A stretch of 64,000 bases of DNA from Dendronephthya gigantea (taxonomy: Eukaryota; Cnidaria; Anthozoa; Malacalcyonacea; Nephtheidae), in NCBI RefSeq assembly GCF_004324835.1, contig NW_021163434.1, forward strand, positions 1 through 64,000, written 5' to 3'. How positions within the stretch are numbered: the first letter of the stretch is position 1; each line of letters starts with the position of its first letter. Made by a program: the position numbers and the translations under genes. This document shows, one piece after another, positions 34,474 to 45,900 of the stretch. The notes beneath the pieces are model-generated. The model was not told where the DNA came from. It made no database searches and saw only the letters and a list, made by a program, of their open reading frames with translations.

Positions 34474-36031
34474 GTGTACGAAGCCTTCAAGCAGGATCTA
34501 ACAATGTGTTTGGATGTTTCGCCTAATCCTGGTCCTCAATCTTTTGATAATAATCAGTCGGATGAGATGTATCAACATCGAAAGCAGTTACGTTTGATGA
34601 ACACGTTTCGACCCGCTAATAATCCTGAGGAGCTTAGTTCGATGCTTGGGCAGTTGAATCTACAGAAAGGTTGGTTGTTCCATATACCTATAGGAATATT
34701 TGCTATAATACCTACTTCGCAAACACCACCGCCACACTATACAATCACTATCATCCTGCAAATCATCAGGAAGCTATCCCTGTTAGAATCACGGACCGTG
34801 TCCCAAAGCCTGTAAATATATATGGCAGAAATTATATTAAGAGAATCAATCTCATCAATATTCCTTTATCAGGCATTGCCAACACTCCTGATACAGCTGT
34901 TACTCAGCTTTGTTCTTTTGGTCTTCTCAACTGACGGTCTATTCGGAACAAAGCGAATTTAGTCAAAGACTATGTGGTTGAGAATGAATTTGATATATTT
35001 GCGATTACAGAAACCTGGCTTCACCCTGACAAATTGATCATATATCTTTTGGGAATTTCACCCCGAAGGGCTACTCCTTTAACAATATCTCGAGACAACA
35101 AGGTAGAGGGGGAGGCATTGGTATACTATACAACAACACTTTAAAAGTCAAGCTGGACTCGGCGAAAATGTTCTCACATATTAAGTCTTTCGAAGTGATG
35201 GGTATGCAAATCAATGTGTCATCTCAAATTCTAAATATAATCGTATTATATCGACCTCCATGTAGACGATAAGTCGGAATTAACAACAAAAAAAATTCTC
35301 AATCTTGTTGATTCTTTTAATCTGGAACAACGGTACAGCAACCAACACACTTTGCTGGTCACACGTTAGACCTTATCTTGTCTCGCCATGAGGAAAATAT
35401 TGTTCAATCTATTGACGTTCATGATCCATCTATATCTGACCATTACACGGTTACATATGAACTCAATTTTAAAAAACCATTGTTTCAGAGAAGGGTCGTG
35501 GAGTCACGTAAAATTAAAGCAATCAATATGGACTCGTTCCTTAATGAAATTAGGCTATCTCCGATTAACACTGGGAACACGGCTGATATAAGTGCGAAAG
35601 TCAACCAATACAACTCGGAGCTGCCCAAAATTCTGGATCATCATGCACCACTTATTTCCAGAGAGATAATTATTCGTCCAGCTGCACCTTGGTACACTGA
35701 AAAAATTAAAAACGAAAAACGTATCAGAAGGAAACTCGAGCGGGTATGGCGTAAGTCAAGACAATCCTGTGATCGTCTAAAATACAGTCAGCAATGTCGC
35801 CGTGTCAGTGAGCTATTATAGGAAAGTCGTACTCGTTATTATTCTGAAATTGTTAGAGATAATGGGAGTGACCAAAAGAAATTATTTAAAACCGTTGGAA
35901 AGTTACTACATTATACCCCTGATTCTCAATATCCTGTGTGCCAATCTGATGAGAATCTAGCTAACAATTTTATGACTTTCTTTGAGGACAAAATTAATAA
36001 AATATATGAAGATCTAACGGAATCCACTTAG
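34474..36031 (+). mobile_element. LINE 5' half: 2A-like motif and endonuclease
   Basis: Begins with MCLDVSPNPGP, a relative of the 2A-like skip motif (DVExNPGP) found at the start of some CR1/L2-type LINE proteins. It is followed by apurinic-endonuclease signatures: RSIRNKANLVKDYV, AITETWLHPD, LYRPP, GHTLDLILSR and SDHYTV. The reading then continues toward the pre-polymerase region (FFEDKINKIYEDLTEST) and stops before the reverse transcriptase. There are several stops and shifts (at least four). Loss of the 3' half is unusual, since target-primed reverse transcription normally leaves 3' ends; a later deletion or join is implied. Confidence 0.8.
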
Positions 36032-36081
36032 CTAAATAAAATGTCGTTGTTTGCAGCTAAATGAAATGTCGTTGTTTGCAG
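36032..36081 (+). repeat. 25-bp tandem duplication at the LINE/TSC2 junction
   Basis: CTAAATAAAATGTCGTTG... and CTAAATGAAATGTCGTTG... each end TTTGCAG, so a splice-acceptor-like end is duplicated directly before the first TSC2-like exon. Confidence 0.9.
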
Positions 36082-39000
36082 TAATCCTCAGTTATTCTCC
36101 TGGTTTCTCATCGTTCCCAGTCTCTTCATCCTTACTGCGAAAACTGGTTTGAAAATATTAAAGATTTGGTGGAGAAATACTTCAAGTGTGTGGTCTTCTT
36201 TTTTCTTTATATTTTGTTATGTAAAAATGTAATATTTTGGTATGTTGATTTTTGTTTAAGTTCGTGATGTATTTCTATGTAGCCTCAGTCTTATCCTAAT
36301 GGGAATTTTTTTTTAGATGTGAAGAGAGGACGGCCAACCGAATTAAAGCTCTAAATGTGCTTTGTAACATATTAGGAACGTTATCTCCACTATATGAGGT
36401 ATAAAATTTTAGTACTTTGAATAAATTTTAGTCCATTTTTCTAGACATTAGCGATATTATGAATCTTTTTCTAGTTTTATAACTCCTTGTTTTTTACAGG
36501 AAGAAATACTTGAGAATTCAGTGTTGCCACATTTAGACCACATTGTCAAAGATCGGGATATTTCTGTGCGGATCCGAGCTGTCCAGCTTCTGGTCGATGT
36601 TATTGAATCCTCTGATTCACCGAAAGTTTGCGATGTTTTGCATATAATCGAGAAGGTACTCAATACAATCATTTTCAGACGGTTTCATTTCTCCACTCCA
36701 ATTTCCCTCTTCATTCGTGATGAGCTGATACTGTACTTCAATAGAAAACTCTTTCTTATCAGTGAAAGCTTCCTGACCTGAACCTAACTATATATCCGCA
36801 AATTGGATCGTTTTACACGGGGGTCGTGAATGCAAACGCATCAGTGAAGTAAAAGGATATACATTTCATTTATCAATTCCAGATTGCCACTGTCCAGTTG
36901 ATCCTCTCAAACGATACGTTAAGCCGTCATGTAAAGAACATGTAAGGTAATTATAGAGACTGCAAGGTATATGTAGGAACATCTAGAGACATAAAATTAC
37001 ATCTAATCACTGTAATTTGTCTTTGTTGCTGCAGCCTCAGGATGAAACAGCATAGAAAGACATCAAGGAGGCTGTATTAGGATTAGTACGCTTGTTCAAG
37101 GTAATGAAGGACATGCAGAGATTGTCCACACATATTCGTTCATTGTGATGAAGTTATTTTCGTGAACAAAAATAAGTGTAATTTAATGCCACACTTGCTT
37201 CTCTTTCAGTAATTTCATTCTATTTTTGCAGATGAAATTGTTTCGTAAACCTCAAGAACGAGCCGAACGAATATTCAATATATTAGTGTACCACATAAAA
37301 ACTCATTATGACAATGGCTATCGGACGTATAGTGCATCGGAAATACGGCTTTCGGTAAGGCAAATTCAATTCTATTTCTCGCGATTTTTCTATGATGTCT
37401 CACATTGTGTTTTCTTAAAGATTCTTCAATGTTTCCTCAGTCTGCGAGCTGACAACGTCTAGGCCTTGTGCAAGACAAAAGTAGAAAAGTTTAATTCACT
37501 TCGTATTTTGTTTGTTCTGAAAGAAAATGTTGGTTAATGACGATAGTGCCACGTATGTCAGGTATTCTGCTTCCAAAATTCCTTTTCTTGTTTGCGTAAT
37601 ACATTCTCATTTTTGTTTTAGTTCTGCAGAAGATAAGACAAACGGGATTGTTTCACTGCCTTACAGCGAGGCGATGAATGTTATTCTTGTGTGTTACAAC
37701 AGGTAAACTTTTCTATCATAATATATCATCTGGCATTAAGTTTCGATTGAAGTTCAACTTTCTTCATTTTCTAGGAATTGGAATGGGAGGTGTTGGATGT
37801 TCTTCTGAGGAACTTTCCAGAGGCACTGCAAGATAAAAACTTGATACTTTCTGGAAAGCAATATTTACGTTCAATATCTACAGTCTTCTCTAAAATGGGA
37901 AGGGAAGTGAAGTTGTGGTACTTTTCACACCAAAATCATGAACTAAAAATTTTACTTTGCATTCAGGTTTCAAATTACGATTTTCTTCCTGGATTATTTC
38001 GTGTTCCTAACGATATGCGCCGACCTCATTTGTACGCTAGAATTTTTCCAGTACGGTTCTTATCAATCAGTTTTTTGCATATATCATAATATCTTACCAT
38101 AATATACCAAAACCATACCATACCATAACCATACCATATCATATAATCATATCATATAATCATATCATATAATCATATCATATAATCATATCATATAATC
38201 ATATCATATAATCATATCATACCATAACTAACCATAACTAAATCATACCATACGATAACCATATCTTACCATAATAATATCACACCATACCATACCATAA
38301 CGAAATCATACCATACCATAACCATGCATATCATACCATAATTATATCATACCATACTAATGATTTAATTGGATATTTTATTGTAACACGTGCAGGTATT
38401 AACGGAGCTGTGTACGTACCACATTTTATTGGTCAAGATGAACAGGTAAGAATCTGCGTGACTTTATTTTCAGCGGTTGTCTGTTCTTGCTTAAACGTTG
38501 TTGTATATTTCGTCTAGTGTTGTCTGATGCGTACTTGGTTGCTCATTTCGCGACGTTAAGCGTATCTTGTCTCACCGTATGTATGTTAGAAATGCCTTCA
38601 GTTATGGCAAGGTATGGCTACTTAAAATAGTCTGGAATTTGAGACGTTTTTTTATTTCCATTAGCACTTTGTAAGAATGAAGTTGATTTAAGTAGTTGCA
38701 GCGTTTTAGAAGTTTATTTCTTTGGAGATATTTGAAATCGTGCCTTGATAATGTGCTCAGTGAATTTACAGAAACGTTTTTCAATAAACTCCAGCCTAAA
38801 CGTAACGTCTCTTGTGATGCGAGATACTCCTTCACAAATATATGATTTTTTAAGTAATAATTACTAAATTTTCTGTCCTTAGACTGCTCCCACAATATCT
38901 GGAAAAGCTTACTAAACTTTCGCCAACGTCTCAAGTTGCCATACCACTGCTAGAATTTCCCTCTGGTATGTTTCTTGAAGTTACGTAAATTATGAAATCT

Positions 39001-39389
39001 GTTACAAAATATCAATGTACCCCCTAAAGAGAGCTAGGTTGTGTAAACACACAATCGTATTCGGCGAAAAGTTGGTAACATTCTTTTAAATCGTTTAAAT
39101 CGCATTGTAACAGCTTTGTGCTTTGTACAAAAACTTCACAGCGATCCAGTTGAAACAAGTCTTTGGAATATGTTTGCCTTACACAGAATCATCGAAGTTG
39201 GCTCAACGCGATAACATCTGAAACTTTTTATTATTGGTTTTGTCAAAATGATTAAAATATAAACGAACTGATATGTTTCACCTTAGATACTCTCAATACA
39301 CTGTAGCTCTTGCTGATAATGTCATTCATCCTGGTTTGTCAACTGTCCGCTATTGTTAAGAAAACAATTCGTGCCATTTATTACGAAAG
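36082..39389 (+). pseudogene. TSC2: TSC2 (tuberin) partial copy 1
   Basis: Exon readings, in human tuberin order: SQSLHPYCENWFENIKDLVE; EERTANRIKALNVLCNILG (36,317-36,398); EEILENSVLPHLDHIVKDRD (36,500-36,655); KDIKEAVLGLVRLFK (37,035-37,100); AERIFNILVYHIKTHYDNGY (37,232-37,354); LRADNV; ELEWEVLDVLLRNFPEALQD (37,775-); LTELCTYHILLVKMNR; EKLTKLSPTSQVAIPLLEF; YSQYTVALADNVI (39,287-). They match the N-terminal HEAT-like region of tuberin, the Rheb-GAP scaffold of the TSC complex. Lesions: a stop in the AVLGL exon, a stop after LRADNV, a donor GT changed to GG near 37,900, and a shift in the last exon. The N-terminus and most of the C-terminus, including the RapGAP domain, are missing. The introns show that it came from genomic DNA. 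Confidence 0.88.
38100..38375. repeat. CCATA/ATAATCATATC minisatellite in a TSC2 intron
   Basis: Tandem ACCATACCATA and ATCATATCATATA units. The same intron in copy 2 (57,670-57,975) has its own version with different unit numbers. Confidence 0.9.
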
Positions 39390-39436
39390 TAAGTCCACAT
39401 GTCATTCTATTGCCACGGGGATTGCTTGCTGAATTT

Positions 39437-40720
39437 TCAATAGATATATTTGCAAGAGCGACCAAGTTTTAATATTCTTCTAGTGAAAGCTCTTAGGAAC
39501 GTATTTGTCATTTCCAGGCTTCTTCAACTGATAGAAAAACTCGTGCAGATGATTCTAGCCAGGTGCCAAACACAAAATTCGATACCAAAGCATCTGACCT
39601 TCTTACCCGCGATTTAAAGCCCACTGGTACCGTAGGCTCAGTACAGAAATCTTGTGACTCAAACATCTTGTGACGACCAGCGGTGGGAAAGACTGAGATT
39701 TATGAAAGTTTAATTCCAAAACAACTCTTTGGTAAGGTCAACGATGGGTCAAACCTGTTCAATGTTTCGGTTGGGCATTCCGTTGGCGGAATGTCAAATT
39801 GATATTGTTGTATTTCAGATGATTTATCGGCCGAACTCATTAAAGAAGGAGCCAGAAAACGCCTTGAAACTACAACAGAACTTCTTAGCAAGAGCACAGA
39901 CAGCGTACATTGATTGTAGATCTTGTCAAAGATCGCCTCGCATCGTGTAGAGAAGATGAGGAAACTAATATTGAAGATACCCGGGATGATGTTGAAATGA
40001 AGAAAACCGAACTCAAGGAGTCAGGTTTGTAATGTTAAAACAGATCGGCCATTGTTCGCGCATTTACGAAATGAACAAATTATCTGCCAACATTTTAGAC
40101 AGCGCAGAACAAAAGATGCTGCTTACAGAACACGGCAGATCTTCACCCTCGTCGATTTTATTACAAGATTCCGGTCAAAAGTTGAATCTTGGTTCGGCAT
40201 TTGTTCAACGAACTCGATATTTGAGTCGCAGTCCGAGATATGGACCAAGCGCTTTTATGGTAAGAATTTCTCTTCAAACTCGCTTTGCATGAAATTTATT
40301 TCGCGCAAGAACATTCACTATCCATCCCTTATATTGCTACTAACATGACTGGCAGGGGAAGCAGAAAAGAAAGAGATCTTTGATTTAGACTAGCTTTTTC
40401 ATTTTACAATCGTTTCAGATTGATGTCGTACCAGATTCCAAAGACACTGTTTTACACAAGGAAGAAACTGAAGGCAAGCGAAATTACCTTTGCAATATGG
40501 AGGAAATATATTATAATATGACTATATTTACCTATTTTTCTTTCACAGGGAACAGTCAAGGCTTATTAACTCGTGAAGAGTTTCAAAAGGTAGCAATTTT
40601 AAGATCACGAATCATCATCGTGCATTAATCTCAACATCTGTTTAATTTTAGCCTGTTCCTGGTAAATCCCTTCTGGATGCAAGTCCTTTGAAAACTTTTT
40701 TGAGTTAAGACGAGGATAAA
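39437..40720 (+). pseudogene. Exon-like pieces after TSC2 copy 1, assignment uncertain
   Basis: A 70-bp block (39,440-39,510) matches the start of the RapGAP-like exon of copy 2 and then departs from it. Downstream, exon-like readings occur: SSTDRKTRADDSSQVPNTKF, DDLSAELIKEGARKRLETTT, EHGRSSPSSILLQDSGQKLN, IDVVPDSKDTVLHKEETEG and GNSQGLLTREEFQK, several bounded by GT/AG signals and interrupted by stops. They are serine- and charge-rich, as expected for tuberin's poorly conserved middle region, but the match to TSC2 is by position only. They could belong to another gene. Confidence 0.35.
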
Positions 40721-40904
40721 CTTAATGAATCCGTAAGTCAAGTAATAATAATGATAAATTGGTCTTATACGGATTATTAAATACTGAGCATTATAAACCG
40801 GTAAACTCAGAAACCGGTAATCTCAATTTTGCACTTCGAATTACGTAATTTAATCCTTGTGGTTGAAGGTGAGGACTTGCAACGTTACTTATTTATTACA
40901 GGGT

Positions 40905-41062
40905 GACGATAGCGTGGGGAATTCAGGGGTCGGTAGACTTAGGGAAAGACACTCGTAATATAATAGATTTTACAAAATATATCCTTAGGTTTTCCTATGA
41001 GTTACAATAAAACCTTTACAATTGTTCATTGATGAGCTCAGAATGTTTCGTTATCACGTGGC
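40905..41062. repeat. Segment shared with 60,185-60,345
   Basis: Runs from GGAAAGACACTCGTAATATA to AATGTTTCGTTATCACGTGG. The copy at 60.2 kb is in the same orientation. It adjoins the hAT-like frame and may be the element's terminal region, or part of the block duplicated with TSC2. Confidence 0.75.
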
Positions 41063-41880
41063 CTATGCACGACTCTTAATGGTTACTGTTAATCTGTTGT
41101 AACCACCTGCTGTACTGGTACGATTATTATCACATTTTGTTTGAGCTTTACATACCCGGGGAAAACACTCAGCCACGTCGAGGTTATTAGCTAATTCCAA
41201 CAGCTTGTCGTAGTATTCATTGTGGAATAAATCTACAGAGGCACGTAGTTTTGCCATTTCATCCTTTAAAAGATTAATCTGTTTTATTGATTCCGCAATA
41301 TCGATTTTTTTTTTCTTTAATTGGACCGTCAATGACAAAGTATGATCCAGAACATGTTGGGTGATAATGAGAGCAGCCATAAATTCAAATTTCTCCACGT
41401 TGCGAAAATGAGACTGTGCGTCACTAGCTAATCTAGGAAATGGCCCTTCCTGCGATCCTCCAAACTGCATAAAATTGAGTGTTTCGTAGATAACTTTGAA
41501 TGCATCCAAACAACCATCGCGGGATCTTATTCGTTCTACCCATCGTGTCGTGGAAGGCTTTGCGAGCTTGTTACGGGTTAAACCAAACTCTTTCATCTTT
41601 TTACTTAGATACTGTGAGCGGATAGGGAAACTGATAAAAAAGCTGGCGATATTTTGTGCCTGACTCAAAATATTTTTCACTGGAAGAATTGAACACGCTT
41701 TGGCAACAACAAGGTTTAAACGATGACTGGAGTAATGAACATGCAACGCCTTCGGGTTTTTCTCTAATATTCTCCCAGAAATACCTTTTACCTGGCTGGA
41801 CACAGCACTAGCACCGTCATATCCCTGGCCTCGACAATTTTGAAGGGAAGCCCGACATCTTGAAGTGTACTTTGACTAAT
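41063..41880 (-). mobile_element. hAT-type transposase fragment
   Basis: Minus-strand reading QGYDGASAVSSQVKGISGRI, then HYSSHRLNLVVAKAC, TRWVERIRSRDGCLDAF and a helical coiled region (QINLLKDEMAKLRASVDLFH). The H-x-LNLV and RW blocks are typical of the catalytic core and insertion region of hAT transposases of the ZMYM1/TTF-type group. It is a DNA transposon scrap of about 270 codons: the N-terminal zinc finger and first catalytic block are missing, as is the C-terminal dimerisation domain. The frame is otherwise open. It lies against the direction of the host gene fragments, between the TSC2 and DNAJC13 pieces. Confidence 0.8.
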
Positions 41881-42418
41881 GAACGGAATCAAATCCAAAG
41901 GCGAAACAGTTCGGTATACAAATGAAAATGTTCTTGAATCATGTAAAACTTCAAATTTATTCAAGGTATGTTATATAATTAATAATGCATAATATATTTT
42001 CGAAATATTATAAATTTGAACTTAAAATCAGTGTCTACCGTCTACTTTTTTGCATATTATAAAAGTAGCAAGCAAATTCAAATGACCATAAACCCGGCAT
42101 TATTTTAGAATTCGAAATTTTGACAGGATATAATTTTGTAGTTTTGATAGTTTATACACCCCAACAGCCAAACAATTTTATGATACTTATCCCTATATTG
42201 ATCATTAAACCCTATAAATGTATTAAATTATCCAGAAAGTATAAGCTTGGAGTTATCATTAAAAAGTGCCTTGCACCAGGTGAACTATATTTATTCAAAT
42301 CTATTTACTAATTATTGTATTTTACTAATTTTGTATTTACTAATTATTGTATTTACTAATTATTGTATTTTACTAATTTTGTATATACTCATGTGTATGT
42401 TATAGGATAATAATTAAC
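41881..42418. other. AT-rich spacer with short tandem repeat
   Basis: No gene. TTACTAATTATTGTATT-type units repeat at about 42,305-42,390. Confidence 0.55.
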
Positions 42419-42557
42419 AATAGAGTTGATGTTCGCGGTCATAAATGTGTTTTTGGCCCGACTTCGAACTCATTTTAGCCCGAGCGTAGCGAGTGTTAAA
42501 ATGTGTTCCGCGAGGAGGGCCAAAAACACATTTATGCCCGCGAACATCAACTCTATT
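42419..42557. mobile_element. 139-bp palindromic mini-element
   Basis: AATAGAGTTGATGTTCGCGG at the left is mirrored by CCGCGAACATCAACTCTATT at the right. An inner inverted pair ATAAATGTGTTTTTGGCCC is mirrored as GGGCCAAAAACACATTTAT. The loop contains GCCCGAGCGTAGCGAGTG. No coding capacity; a foldback or MITE. No clear target duplication. Confidence 0.85.
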
Positions 42558-42958
42558 ACTATAATATATAATAAACTATAAACTATTATTACTATAATAT
42601 ATGTTGAACATCGTCAGCCTTCATCCCCTTAGCTCAGTAAGTCATGCGACATTCCATGTCAGTTCCAGTAATTGTTCATCTCAGACCTTGAAAGAAAAAA
42701 AACAAACATTCCAAACACTCCAAACACTCCAAACACTCCATGTCTTCTGACCTGGATTCAAGTTTACTGCTTTTATCATCTTTTTTATTTCACGTTTCCA
42801 TTTTGAACATGTCCAATTGCAAAAAAGTATCCAGCCGACTTAAAATAGTTTTATTTTTGCAGTTACTTTCCAGAATATACCGTTTGGTTAAGACTTGTGT
42901 ATTATAGTATATCATAGTTTTAAAACTTCTTTTTCTGTCAGATATTTTCAATAATTAG

Positions 42959-45900
42959 CTATCGAGACCATCCTCAGTTGTTCGGGCTGGAATACACAAG
43001 CGGTCAGCTGAGAAATTACTCGTCTTCCGACAGGTAGTTTAAAAAAGCAGATTTTGTATGAAGCTATATAAAATATTTCTTGTTCTGAATGTTTGTATTT
43101 CACTCAATCTAGGGATATATCATTGGCTGGTTAGCTACACGGGGTTAGAGGCAGTGGAAATGGAGATGTTTGTGTAAAAACGACCCCAACGAAGAGACGG
43201 TACTGTACGCTTTTTCATAGATGATTGAGCGAAAATTATGGTCAAAATTTTCCTGATGAAAATCTCGCACTGCTATGATTGCCGTAAATACGAACCCTCA
43301 TTTCATTCTCCTCCTGACGTATGGGATCTCATATAACACACAAACAATTACACTTCTCGTCAGGTATTCCTATTAGTCAGTCCAATACATCACATACAGC
43401 AAAAGAAGAATTGTTTTTTTAAGATGATATATTTTTCAAGGTTATCGTTGGGGTCCATTGTATAACGTTGTTGACGAAGAAGTAGAAAGCAGTCATTTAA
43501 AATTCCTCGCTGCGTCTCCAGGTGAAATATTTCTCTTTTTATTTCACTTTAAATTTTTGAAATATCTCCAAAAGCTTATATTGTCTTATTACTGGTTCCT
43601 TGCAGGAAATTTAACCGAAGATGTGTAGAGATTTAACTGCAATATTTCCTACAGCGGTCTACTTCATGCAGTCACCCAAGACGTAAGTTGACAATTTCTT
43701 ATTTTGTACTTTTCTGCAGACAAAATCCTGTGTAGAGAATATTATTGCATTTTTACTGAGTTTTAATGTTCTGTCAAAATCTGGATTAAGGCTGTTTTCC
43801 ACTCACGTGTTTTTCATACGCACGTTAGTTTTCTGCATATTTTAGTATGCATTAGTTGACCTAGATTTACAACAATAATCGTTATAAAGGAAGCGAGAAT
43901 AATTTAAATTGGCAGATTGAAGCTTATTATAATCATAACCATGTACGCACGGACTCGAGTTTACTTGATAGTCGATAGCGTCGACAGCAAATGACATTGA
44001 AACGTTTGTATGGATATTTCGAAGTCCTGACAGTATAATTAATATCCCGTAGGTTATTTCAAGCAAATATTTGACTAGCGACGTCGAACAAGGCCAGTTA
44101 ACCGCGTCGTGGATCGTAAACTGACCTCAATACAGAAAGTGGGGACAAAATAGCCAAAATACAAAACATTTTGTTCTAGGCCTCTCAGTTCCCGCCTCGC
44201 CGCGTATAAGGAACGTTAAGAGGTCTAGGGACTACGCTGCGGTAACTCTGGTTGCTGAGTTGACTGGGTCCGAATCCATGAAATGGTAGATTTGAATTTT
44301 TCTCGCCAGAAGTACGGCTGGAATATTAAGTCTTTTAAACTCCAATATATATTTCAAACGATTTTAAATATTTTGTAAGGACTTTTCCCGGAGAATAAAG
44401 AAAGACTTATCATTAATGCCATCACAATGCTCATTGCTCACGAAGGTATTGTATATCTTTGCCAATAAATATATTTAGTGTTCACCCCTAAAATATACAT
44501 ATTCTGACTGCTATTACCTTCACAGGTATTCAATATATACATAAAATAGTTAAAATGTTTCGTCTATTTGCAGGAGACCAAAACAAAATATCAGATAAAG
44601 ATCTCGAAGCACTGTTTCACGCTTTGAGACATTAGGTTGGATCCAAAGCAGGTTTCACAACGCTCACTAGGTGAGAAACGTTTATCTTTAACCACAACAC
44701 ACGCTGTTTACTCAACCAGCTCACTTTCTCTAGACCGTGTTTCTGTTTTGTTTTTACAGCTTCTATGAGAAGGTTGGTGTGAAAACTGTGAAAGCTTTGA
44801 AGAGGAATAATGAAGCCGTGACTCACGCCGCTGTCGACATACTGTGTGCTCTGATGCAGGTAAAGAGAGGGCTTTCCTTTAAGCGGCCAAAATGGTCAGA
44901 CCGGTCATATTTAAATTTAAAATAGAGTATTTCGTTAAGAATATAGTTGCGAAATTTCCGAGCTAGACAGATGCAAGTAACGATATACTTGAACGCAGAG
45001 TTCTTGAAACACTCTAAAATACCAGTAATCTGTCTGTACCGAGATCAACAATAGGACCGGTCTGGCCGTTTTTTCCGTATAAAGGAAAGCGCCAACACTT
45101 TAACGATGAATTTCCTGGTAATATGTTGCCAAATCTGTCACTGTCATTAGTGTTACCCCTTTAACTTGCAATCCACATAAACTCAGCCAACTTTGAAATC
45201 TGAATGTTAACAGGATCCAATTTTATCGAAACCAATTCTGTTTTTTTATATAGCCAACGCACGATAACTATGACATTCGACAAGAACAGATAAACAAAAG
45301 CTCTTTGTTATCCTCTGAAAAATTCTAAGCAGTTTGTTGGAAATTCTCACGATAAATGTGGTAAGATGTGCGGTGTTGGTTGCCTATAATCTATGCTGAA
45401 CCCTTGCATTTTATTTTTCCATCCCTCTTGTATGTATATAGCTTTGTTTTGGAAGAGAAATTCCCTTGCAAAACCCAGCAAGTGATTCGTAGCAACTGCC
45501 TTTCTAATTTGAACTACCTTTCTAACTAAACACAAGAAATAGATTAACCATGAAAACTTTTCTTCTATATTCGTTCTACTGGGGTTTTAGTTATAAGTGG
45601 ATTGCTTGATTTTCTGACGTTTGCTCTGTGTCCTCCTTACAGGTTTGTTCTAGTTGCTTTGCAATATATTAAAATAATACGGGGGTGAAGTTGGACATTC
45701 ATGTTAAACTAATAGTAAGGTGTGATTGCTTCCAATATTTGAATCAACTCATGTAGTCTGTTACAATAAATCGACTATTGCATATTCCTCTTAGTGAGCA
45801 ACAGATGATGAACAGTTTGGGAAATTACTGGAGAAAGTTGCAGGTATGCTACAAAGAAATTTGAGGAGCTTTTCATTCAACTTGTCTTCTTGGTAGTTTA

